Positions 15,682-24,800 of a DNA stretch of 32,557 bases are shown here, in pieces (the first letter of the stretch is position 1; each line of letters opens with the position of its first letter). The DNA lies in the IMG/VR virus record IMGVR_UViG_3300025120_000276, positions 1-32,557 of that record. One strand, written 5' to 3'. The DNA is from a virus. The notes beneath the pieces are model-generated. The model did no database searches and was not told the origin of the DNA. It saw only the letters and a list, made by a program, of their open reading frames with translations. The translations under genes were made by a program, and so were the position numbers.

Positions 15682-16265
15682 TTTAGTTTATCAAATCTTT
15701 TTTCGTACTTCTTTATTAGGGCAGATATATATTGAACGTTCTTGAACCTACCACCCCTAACTTTGTTGTTACTCTGTATAGCTACACCTGATCTGCTGTT
15801 TTGTGAGCTTTTTCTTAAAAGATAACCTAATCCAGATATGCCAGTCTCAATACCTCTGGCCCAACTTCTGCCTGTGGCCCAAGGCATGGGTGTGGCCGAG
15901 AATATATCTTTTGCAGTAGGCATGCTTATATCATACTTGCGACCCACTCCATATGTCGTCTGCTCTACATCTTTTGTTATTTTTATATCCTCTAATATAT
16001 CAAGTATCGGCTGCACTGGACTATCTCCATCGTCAAAACCAATAAAGGCGTACAGGTTTGTTACCCCATTCAATGTGCCACTTATATTCACGCCGTCTGG
16101 ACCTTGAAGCAATTCTTGCGTGACAGGATGCGACATGAATTCGTTAATCATGTCTTTTTTGACATCTTTGAACTTGTCATCGATGCTTTTTCTAAACCTT
16201 TTCTTTACTAGTTTAGGGACTTGCGCTCTTATTGCAGCCTGAACGTCTAGTGGTAGTTTAGCCAT
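15678..16265 (-). CDS. Putative head-tail completion protein
   Basis: A 195-residue, Lys/Arg-rich protein. The N terminus is helical (LPLDVQAAIRAQVPKLVKKR). The middle is a beta-rich stretch with the segment GVTNLYAFIGFDDGDSPV. The C terminus is strongly basic. Size and place, between two other small structural genes, resemble HK97 gp10-type or neck proteins, but no family motif is certain. The start codon overlaps the stop of the preceding gene by one base (TAATG), giving translational coupling. Confidence 0.6.
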   Translation of the reverse strand: MAKLPLDVQAAIRAQVPKLVKKRFRKSIDDKFKDVKKDMINEFMSHPVTQELLQGPDGVNISGTLNGVTNLYAFIGFDDGDSPVQPILDILEDIKITKDVEQTTYGVGRKYDISMPTAKDIFSATPMPWATGRSWARGIETGISGLGYLLRKSSQNSRSGVAIQSNNKVRGGRFKNVQYISALIKKYEKRFDKLK

Positions 16266-16714
16266 TATATTTCGTCCAATGGGACTAGGTAGAATATAAA
16301 AAACTGGTTGTCTGTAAACCCATATGGGTTAGCTTGACTGGCGATACTAAACTTGTTCTCATCAAAAGTTATATTTTTTGCTTCTCTAATATAAGCGTAA
16401 GCAGTCTCATCTACGATTATCTTAATGGAACCCTTTGGTAAAAAAACCTTGTCTTGGGATTCTGTGACCTCCTCTTGATCTGAATCAACATAATAGATCC
16501 TAGCTTTAAAGGTTTGGGACACAACTGTCTCCTGCTCCACCTTTCTCCCTTGATTGGTTCGACCGTAGATTGGATTATACTTTGTGTTTGTAGACACAAT
16601 AACTTCCTGCTTACTGACCTTGAAAACAACTATATCTCTTGCGAAAGTTGTATGTAAAGTACTGAACTTGGACCTGATAGATGTGATAGTATCACTAGAT
16701 AAAAACCCTGACAT
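16265..16714 (-). CDS. Putative head-closure/connector protein
   Basis: A 149-residue protein, first gene of the leftward structural operon. It is predicted to be beta-rich: a long strand-turn series (FARDIVVFKVSKQEVIVS, then VVSQTFKARIYYVDS and GSIKIIVDETAYAYI). This pattern resembles small beta-barrel head-closure (gp16/gpFII-like) proteins. The assignment rests on size, predicted folding and its place next to a head-tail completion gene, not on a recognised motif. Its start lies beneath a GTGTAA promoter without Shine-Dalgarno sequence. Confidence 0.6.
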   Translation of the reverse strand: MSGFLSSDTITSIRSKFSTLHTTFARDIVVFKVSKQEVIVSTNTKYNPIYGRTNQGRKVEQETVVSQTFKARIYYVDSDQEEVTESQDKVFLPKGSIKIIVDETAYAYIREAKNITFDENKFSIASQANPYGFTDNQFFIFYLVPLDEI

Positions 16715-16719
16715 GTTGA

Positions 16720-16728
16720 TAATTACAC
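16720..16728 (-). promoter_or_regulatory. GTGTAA-type leaderless promoter of the leftward structural operon
   Basis: On the minus strand GTGTAATTA is followed by five bases (TCAAC) and the ATG at 16714. It faces away from the rightward promoter at 16738 within the same 44-base gap, making a compact divergent promoter pair. Confidence 0.55.
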
Positions 16729-16737
16729 TTTTTTTCG

Positions 16738-16743
16738 TATAAT
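16738..16743 (+). promoter_or_regulatory. Promoter of the rightward tail operon
   Basis: TATAAT at 16738-16743 lies 15 bases before the ATG at 16759, giving a predicted leader of about nine bases. AAGG directly touches the start codon and AGG lies further up, so ribosome binding is at best weak. No -35 is evident at the expected distance. Confidence 0.4.
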
Positions 16744-16758
16744 TATATAGGTTTAAGG

Positions 16759-17046
16759 ATGAATGCTAAAAAAAATTTAAATAGGAGGTCTAATGAAGAG
16801 GTGGGATCTCTCTTTAAAATGATGCTTATGATGGTTGAGGACATGAAACAAGACCACGATTTTCATTACGAGAAGTTGTATAAAGAGCTGCCAGAAGAGT
16901 ACCATTCTATAGTTAGGGCCGCAGATCATTTCACACCCGAAAAAGTAGCATGGATTCGTAAAAGGATCTTAGATTACGGGAATGAAAGCCTTAGAAACAT
17001 GCAAAATGAAATAGAAAATTACAGCGTTCAATTTATATTTAAATAG
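16759..17046 (+). CDS. Small protein at the head of the tail operon, unknown function
   Basis: A 95-residue, highly helical, charged protein with a Met-rich run (FKMMLMMVEDMKQDHDF) and no known motif. It is the first gene of the rightward tail operon, eleven bases before the next gene, followed by two tail-assembly candidates and the tape measure. A tail-assembly or chaperone role is plausible from position only. Confidence 0.55.
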   Translation: MNAKKNLNRRSNEEVGSLFKMMLMMVEDMKQDHDFHYEKLYKELPEEYHSIVRAADHFTPEKVAWIRKRILDYGNESLRNMQNEIENYSVQFIFK

Positions 17047-17056
17047 GGAATAAGCT

Positions 17057-17812
17057 ATGGAATTTAAAACATTGTATCAATTTACCATCGATGAAGAGAA
17101 GATGGTGGATAAAGAGAGTAAGCGCACCAATAAAAAAACTGGTGAGGTGACTATTACCAAGAAAAAGGTAAAACAAAAAGTCCCAATTGAGATTAAAATT
17201 AAGCGTCCGTCTCGACGCCAACTAGAAGACGCAGAGCTTCAGTACTCTATCGAGATCAGCAAGTGTGTTAAACAAGGCATACTTACCAAGGCTATGTTAG
17301 CCAAGAAGTATGCCGATACTGGAGGAACCTTTTCAGAGGATGGGTTCAAGGAGTACGGGAAACTTTACACAAGAATTTTAGAGCTTCAGAATGAATATAT
17401 GAAGCTTGACACTGTAGACAAACCAGATTCTAAACAAAAGAAACGTTTAGAGCAACTGAAATCAGAGATCGCCGAAGTTAAAAGGGAACTCGTCAACGTT
17501 GAGTCTGGACTACAATCACTCTTTGACCATACAGCTGATGTAAGGGCGCAGAATAAATTACTTTTATGGTATGCAGTTAACCTGACATATATTCATAAAG
17601 AAGAAGATGAAGAGCCTATTCCCTATTTTCTTGGGGACGACTTTGAAGAAAAGACTGAAGATTATTACTCGAAAGAAGAAGAGTCCTCTGATTTTTATCA
17701 AAAAGTAATCAAGAAAGTTTCTACGGTACTCGCCTTCTGGTTTTATAATCAAGCCTCATCCCCGTCCGAATTTGAGGAGTTGATTAAAAAGGTAGAATCT
17801 GGTGAACTATAG
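17057..17812 (+). CDS. Putative tail assembly chaperone-like protein
   Basis: A 251-residue protein. A short basic beta segment at the N terminus is followed by a Lys-rich loop (about 20-45) and a helical domain starting KRPSRRQLEDAELQYSIEIS, in which residues of the type 'KPTRKQLEEAD' recall a protein seen next to the tape measure in other uncultured aquatic phages (from memory, not checked). A charged coiled coil covers about 120-165 and an acidic stretch follows at 190-215. Two genes upstream of the tape measure is where tail-assembly chaperones are normally encoded. AGGGA lies before the start with good spacing. Function inferred from context. Confidence 0.55.
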   Translation: MEFKTLYQFTIDEEKMVDKESKRTNKKTGEVTITKKKVKQKVPIEIKIKRPSRRQLEDAELQYSIEISKCVKQGILTKAMLAKKYADTGGTFSEDGFKEYGKLYTRILELQNEYMKLDTVDKPDSKQKKRLEQLKSEIAEVKRELVNVESGLQSLFDHTADVRAQNKLLLWYAVNLTYIHKEEDEEPIPYFLGDDFEEKTEDYYSKEEESSDFYQKVIKKVSTVLAFWFYNQASSPSEFEELIKKVESGEL

Positions 17813-18797
17813 CGACGAGTTCTACATTTCTTTAATAGGAGAAGTGTTTGACGGGTATAGTACTGATTTTTTTGAAGGTCAGGAGGTATTCGTCAAGCAC
17901 TTAAATATTAGGGACCAAAGGTATATTCATAATTACTACGAGAAGTACAAGAATATAGCCTTGGTTAAAGGTATAGACTCTGAGAGCGCTATGTTAGAGC
18001 GTTTAAAAAAGGATGGGATGTGGGACGAAAAGGACGACTCCAAGATTTCCTCTCTAGAACTCGAAATAGGCAATCTTAAAAAGACCAAAGATGCTGTCTT
18101 TTTACCCTCCCAAAAGGAGACTTTTCAAAAGAACATAGACGAGAAAATAAAAGAACTCTATGGTCTGAAGTCCAAAAGGGCAGAAGTGGTTGGTGTAACA
18201 GCTGAATCTTACGCTACCTCAAGATGTGGGGACGAGATGTTGAGGTTCTCCTTGTTCAAGGATAATAATTTTAATGATTATTTATTCTCAGAAGAAGATT
18301 TTGCTGAATTAGAACCTCACCAAGTCATAAAGTTAGGTGGTATCGTGAACAATAGCGCAGAAAGACTAGGGGAGGAAAATATAAAATGGGCTGTTCTTAG
18401 ACCATTCTTCAGTATGTACCTTAGCAACTGCGAAAATATTAATGATTTTTATGGCCAAGCTGTAGTAACCCTCTCTGTTTACCAGCTCAAGGTTGCTATG
18501 TATGGAAAAGTGTTCCACAGCATATTCCAATACACAGATGATATTCCAGACAGTATAAAGGAAGACCCTGATAAACTGATGGCATTTTCTGAAGCCCAAA
18601 GAAACAAGGACTCGAACAAATCTAGCTCTGGTTTGAGAGACGATGCTGATGCCTCCGCTATTTTTGGAGCCACCAAAGATGATATGCAGCAGTTAGCCTC
18701 AGATGGAAAGGCTGTATCCCTTTCTGAAGAAATGGAAAAAGCTGGTGGCAAGCTTGATATGAAACAAATGATGAGATTAGCAGGTCATGATGTCTGA
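17802..18797 (+). CDS. Putative tail assembly protein before the tape measure
   Basis: A 331-residue protein that begins at GTG 17802, overlapping the previous gene by 11 bases, with a purine-rich AAAAAGG stretch at Shine-Dalgarno distance. It has a mixed N-terminal domain, a charged coiled coil at about 75-115, a compact region around 140-235, and a disordered polar tail at about 265-331. The arrangement, two overlapping genes directly before the tape measure, resembles tail-assembly chaperone pairs. The second frame is in the +1 register and has an in-frame stop at 17793-17795, nine bases before the GTG, so the usual -1 frameshift fusion is not possible here. It looks like reinitiation instead. 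Confidence 0.55.
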   Translation: MNYSDEFYISLIGEVFDGYSTDFFEGQEVFVKHLNIRDQRYIHNYYEKYKNIALVKGIDSESAMLERLKKDGMWDEKDDSKISSLELEIGNLKKTKDAVFLPSQKETFQKNIDEKIKELYGLKSKRAEVVGVTAESYATSRCGDEMLRFSLFKDNNFNDYLFSEEDFAELEPHQVIKLGGIVNNSAERLGEENIKWAVLRPFFSMYLSNCENINDFYGQAVVTLSVYQLKVAMYGKVFHSIFQYTDDIPDSIKEDPDKLMAFSEAQRNKDSNKSSSGLRDDADASAIFGATKDDMQQLASDGKAVSLSEEMEKAGGKLDMKQMMRLAGHDV

Positions 18798-18799
18798 TC

Positions 18800-18822
18800 T
18801 TTGTGTATATACTATATACAAA
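18800..18822 (+). promoter_or_regulatory. Inverted repeat overlapping the tape-measure leader
   Basis: TTTGTGTATA at 18800-18809 pairs with TATATACAAA at 18813-18822 over ten positions with one G-U pair, loop TAC. The right arm overlaps the ribosome binding site region (AAAGGT at 18820-18825). A -10-like TATACT lies at 18808-18813. It could be an operator or an RNA hairpin controlling tape-measure translation. Confidence 0.45.
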
Positions 18823-18833
18823 GGTAAAGGATT

Positions 18834-21800
18834 ATGCCACTTCAATTACAAGTAAGACAAACAGGATTAGAGAAAAGCATTCAAGAAGGCATGAAAAAGG
18901 CCGGAAGGAATCTTAAGCTCAACTTAGGGAATACCCGAAACATTGATGCCCTGTCTCAACCATTAGGTAGGTTGACTGGAAAGGCTGATGAATTTACCAA
19001 ATCTATGGAAGCTGCTAACGCTCGTGTGTTAGCTTTTGGTGCTTCTGTGGGTGTTATCGCTGCCGTTACTAAAGGTATGCAGGAGTTGGTCAGGACGACT
19101 ATAGAAGTCGAAAAGAGTTTAGCTAATATCAACTCCATTCTCCGTCAAAGTGATGCTCAGATGAGCAGCTTCAAGGATACGCTTTTCGACGTAGCTAGGA
19201 ATACAGAACAAACCTTCTCATCTGTTGCCGAAGCAGCTCTGGAATTATCTCGTCAGGGTCTTAAGGCTGAAGAGGTTACTAACAGACTAAATGATTCCCT
19301 TATTCTGTCTAGGCTCTCAGGAATGAGTGCCGCTGACTCTGTAGCAGGTTTAACAGCCGCTATCAACTCTTTTTCTAGTGCTGGTATCACCAGTGCCGAA
19401 GTTTTGAATAAGATATCCGCTGCTGCCGCCAGTGCTGCTGTTTCGGACAGGGATTTAATTGAGGGCTTGAAGCGATCTGGAGCTGTTGCTGTCTCTACCG
19501 GGGTGGAGTTCGATCAGCTAGTTGGTATAATAGGAGCTTTGCAAGAAAAGACAGCTCGTGGTGGAGCCGTTATCGGTAACTCATTAAAAACTATCTTTAC
19601 GAGAATACAAGACATTGATAAACTTAACAGTTTGCAGGATCTTGGTGTAGAAGTCACGAACTTGCAAGGAGATGTTTTGTCTGCCAACAAGGTGATTGAG
19701 AACCTAGCTCCAGTATTCGCTAAATTGGACCAAGCTTCCAAGGTTAACTTAGCGGACAACCTTGTGGGTAAATTTCAAATTGCTCCATTCCTATCTCTGC
19801 TTGAACAGTACAATGAAGAGGTAGTAAGGAGCAACGAAATAGCCAAAACTTCTTTCGGAGCTACAAACGAAGCTTACCAAAGAAACATAGCCCTGAACAA
19901 TACTTTATCTGCAGCTTTGAACAAAGCTGTTGTTAACCTTAAAGAACTAGGGAACACACTTGGGGAGATAGGCGTGACAGACAACTTAAAAAATGTACTT
20001 GGTTTCTTTAACAGCATAGCTGAGAGTTTACAAGGTAGTTTGGACGGAGAGGGTGCTGGAAGTACTTTTGCCAAGGGGTTAGTAAAGGGCATAGGGGCTA
20101 TTTTAAGTGGACCCGGTCTAGTTTTACTAGGGGCTATTGTCACTAAATTAGCATTTGGTTTCGTCAAGTTCGGAACATCTTCCCTAAAAACATTTTTTGG
20201 TTTGAATCAAGCCGCAAAAGAACACGCTAATTTACAAGGACAAATCACAGCAGCTTTATTAAATGATTCTTCCATAAGGCAGGACATCTTGCATATAGAG
20301 AATAAAAGCATCAGTGTAGAGGAGAAGCGCAAACAACAAGCTGAAGCTCTTACTACAGCAATGAACGCTCAGCTTACGGTGATGAAGCAGATGCAGTCAA
20401 TCTCCAAGGGTATAACCCCGAGTGTAGCAGCGAATACCAAAGCTGCACGTAGAGCTTCTGGGGGATTTTTACCTATCGGAGCTGAGAGTTCTGATATAGC
20501 TCGTGGCGTGGGTGGCGCACCTTCTTCTGCTAAACCTGTTGTTATACCTAACTTTGCTTTTGGTGGAGGCAAAAGAGGAACTATGGTTGCTAATAGTAGT
20601 GAATATATTGTTCCTAATTATGCTAATGGTGGGGATGCTATTTTTAATCAGAGCATGGCTTCCTCAATGGGCCTTCCTGCTAATGCTAAAAAGGTGAGAG
20701 CTGCTAGCGGGTATATACCAAATTTCGCAAAGCCCGAAAACATGAATATGTCAGCCGTGTTGAGTAAGATCGGTGGGAAGCGTTTTCAAGAGAAGTTAGC
20801 TAATGGAAAGCTCACAAAGGAAGATAAAGCTATTTTAGCCCAAAAAGACAAGTTGGAAGCTGCTGCAGTAGGTAAAAGATCTTACATGGCTAACAGCAAC
20901 CCTAAATCAATACTTCTTGTACCTAATCACAAAGTTCCTTTCAATCTTGATGGAGCTGACCACCCGTTCCAATCACCTTACGCCTCCAAGTTGAATGGTG
21001 AAATAGATTTTTTCGAAGGGGCTGCGGCAGGGATTGATCCAGACTTAAAAAACTCTGAAAGTGAAGATGCTAGGAAGTTGTCAGGACTTGTGGATTTGGA
21101 CGATAAGATTGCTAAAAACTTAGCCAAAGGAGTTAATGATATATTCTCAGAGTTTAAAAATGCTGTCGGTTTCAAAACCGATCCAAACGTTGTAACCAAA
21201 GACAATATAAAGGATACAATGGAATCGGGTGGCCCCGGCGCTTTTGGCGCTATCAAAGGTGCCACCTTTGAGGCTTTGATGCAAGCCATTAGTGGGGGAG
21301 TTTCTCAAAAGGCTGCAAAAGGTGGGGGGGAACTTGATGTTGTTTTTTCTAGGGACCAATCTGGTTATTTAGAAACTGTCTTTGGTATCAAAGACAAAGG
21401 GTATAAATTTGCAGATTTTAAAAACTCTTTGGGGCAAAAAGGTAAGTACGTTAGACAAGTTGTTGATAATGTTAAAGGCAATATTAATGTCAGCAAAAAC
21501 GCTAAACTTTCTACAAGTGGGAAAAAAGGAAATGCAGCTTCTGGTTACATTCCAAATTTCGCAGACCCTCTTCAAGATGCTATCGGAAGGGAGCAAACTG
21601 CCGGGTTGCCTGTTAGTCAAATTAGAATAAATCAGAGTGGAAAGCTTAGAAACTCGCAAAACCCGATGGGCCTTGCTGTTACTAATACTAGAGACGAACC
21701 TACTGGAGCTATACCTGCCGCCAGAGGATTTATACCCAATTTCTTTAATTTAGAACAAGCTCGACAGAACTTAAGTGATAAACAAATAGCTGCTGGTTTT

Positions 21801-24800
21801 GGTGGCCAAGAAGCTAAGGACGAATTAAAAAAGTTGGGAGCTTCTGCTAAGAAAACTTCAAAATCTTTTAAAGAGGCAAAAAAAACAGTAGATATCAACA
21901 GAAAAGGTCAGACCGACTTGACAGGTGTTATATTCGGTGTCGGGGCAGGTCTAACAGCTCTAGAGGCTGCCACAGCAGGTAGCGAAAGCGCTTTGGCCAG
22001 ATATACATCTATAATTTCAGGGTCTCTAGCGAGTATTTCTAATTTTGCTTTTGCTGGCAAGGCTGTCAGTGATATGGGTAACCAAATGAAGCTGTCTGGC
22101 GGCAAATTCAAAGGGGCTATAGGAGGAGCTGTTGGCAAGTTAGGTGCTTACGGAGCTGCCATAGGAGCCGGTATAGAAATTTTTAAGTTAGGGTCGAGTT
22201 TGTATGACGAGGCTTCTGGGGCTAACGAAAGGGCCACTACAGCCCTTGCTTTTTTAACAGATGCTACAAAGGATCTTTCTAACTCATTCAGCAGTCTAGA
22301 CGCTGTGCTGAAAGACAAGATTAACAATCAAGTTGACGATATATTGAATGCACCAGTCAGATCTAATAGTCTTAGTGGGGATTTTAGAAATATAAAAGAG
22401 GAGTTCCTCTCAATGATTGGAATGTCCGATTATCGTGGCGAGTTAGGGATGACAAAGATGGGTTTTGAGACTGATGATTTAGAGCAAGGTGTAACTAGCG
22501 CATTGAAAGAAATGAGAGGTCTGGGCTTTTCGTCTAAATATTTAAAAGGTAGGCTTTCTGAATTCGGCGATAAGGTTGATTCAGAAGAGGCTACTTCTCT
22601 TTTCAAGGAGTTAGCTAAAGCGGCGAAAGACACTGAAGTCTACAGTAAAAAACTTGCTGAGTTAAGTGATATAGATGTGCAAATGCTTACTGAGCAGCAA
22701 AATAACAAGGATCAATTTGGAACAAACCTAACCACAGATCAAAGGTTCCAACTTGCCGAGAAGGAAGTTGAAAGGAGGAAGAAAGAGGACAAAAAGGGGA
22801 GGGTTGAAATGGGAGAAGCTATCGACCTTATAAACTTGAAGAACGCCAAGGCTGGTATATCCGCTGCAGTAGAGTTAGCCAAGCTTAAACTTCAGGCTAA
22901 AACTACAGAAGAGAGGAGCTTAGAGATGGGCGAAGCTGCTGGCACTTTAACTAGGAACCAACTCAAAGAACTAAAAGAATTTGTGGCTTTGAGAAAACTT
23001 GAAAATGAACTTTCTATAGCAAATTTGAGCGTGATAGGGGAGCAGACTACAGCCCTCAAAGGTGTCAAAGGTAAGACTAAAGAAGTTTCTGATCTAACAG
23101 AAACACTAAATAGGTCCATAGAGGATGGGAACTTTTCTGTAGAAGACAGAGAGGAAGCTTTGGGTAAAATCAGTAAAATATTGGCAGCTGGCGAGAAAGT
23201 CGCAGAAAAAGAGTTGTTGGCTCTGCAAAAGATCCTACTAAAACAGGAGGTTCTTACTAATGAAAAGAGAAAGCAGCTAGGTTTAGACATTAAACAAGCT
23301 AATATTCTCGAAGACAATGCTAACCGGGTGGCTGATGCTAGAGCTGACAGAGGGTTGGGTTCTGCTGGTGATTTTAATGAAAAAGATTTAAAGCTTCAAA
23401 AGGAGATATTGGACCTACAAAAAACACAAAGATCTCTTTCTGCTGGATCAAGTAACACAAGATTTGATGCTTTTGGGCAGGAAAGGAACTTTAGGGGTTC
23501 TATAGAATCTGTCAATAGGCAGATTGCTGAGAAGCAAGGAGAAAGGTCTAGGCTTTCAACCATAAAAAGTTTTAGGGAGATGCCTTTAAGCAATAAAATA
23601 ATTTCTAGGTTGCAAGACCCTTACAATAATGGTAATTCATTAGAGAAAAGTCTATTAAAGAGCTTACCCACAGAAACAGACCCTTTGAAGATCGGATCTA
23701 CCTTGAGGTTGCTTAGTGAAGCTGGAGGACTGGAAGGGGAAGAGAAGACTAATTTCGAAAAGTCTATACAGGGTTTTGAAAAATCTTTACAAGACAATAC
23801 GGAGCAAACTGCCAATAGTGTGGATGCTACTAAAAATCTTACACTTACACTCGCTCAAACAGGGGCGCAAAACGTTGCCAGAGCCAGTGTGTTGGAAAAA
23901 TTTTCGAAAAGTGAAGCAGCTGACCTAAAAAGACTAGGGGAAGCTCAACAAAAAACAGGTATTAGTGGACTACCTGAAGATATCGCTAGAGAAGCTAAAA
24001 TGAAGAGGGGTTTTAGGCAAAGGGTTACTGAGTCTACAGACACAAGCCTTGAAGCCTCAGATAAACTAAAAGATAATTTGGTTAGCGCATCTAGGCAGTT
24101 TGTAATGAATATGGATGAAGCCTTTAGAAATGCTATTAGTAGTTCTGACAGCTTGGGGGACGCTTTGCTTGAAATAAGCAAGCAGTTTTTGAGTGACATC
24201 ACTAGTGCTTATAGTAAAAAATTCTTGAATAAAGCTTTTGGCGATGTTTTCGGAGTTAAAGACAAAGCTACAGGTGGCTTTATTTCTGGAGGCTCTGGCC
24301 ACAAAGATGATGTTCCTGCTATGCTGATGGGAGGTGAATTTGTTATGAGAAAGAGTGCTGTTCAAAAGTATGGCGCAGGATTCTTTAACGCTTTAAATAG
24401 TGGAGGTGTTCAAGGTTATGCTTCTGGCGGTTCTGTAAGGCAGAGGAGGGATAAAGAAGGTTTATTTAGAACCCCATCATCTTCTTCTGGTTACATAAGC
24501 GGGGTATCAGACCTTATGTCGTTTGCAACTCAGTCTCCCAATAGAATGGGTGGAGACAGCTTTGTGAGTGGCGGTGCCACAGCCGCTTTCTTAGATCCTG
24601 AGAGCGCCAGACTAAGTATGTTTGGGCGCAGAAGTAGTCAGCAATTCGGGAAGGTGCAAGATGCCAAAAAACAAGCTTTTGATTTAGCGGTATCAGAAAT
24701 GGGGCAGATGGACCAAGCTAGAATAGCAGGCAAGGAGTCCAGCAGTCAGTTCTTCAAAGATATCCTGTCAGCTGGTATAAGTGCTGGTCTAGGAGGGTTG

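Noticed and set aside
17780-17812. Programmed -1 frameshift joining the two tail-assembly genes
   Set aside because: The second gene is in the +1 register and has an in-frame stop at 17793-17795 shortly before its GTG. Reinitiation explains the overlap better.
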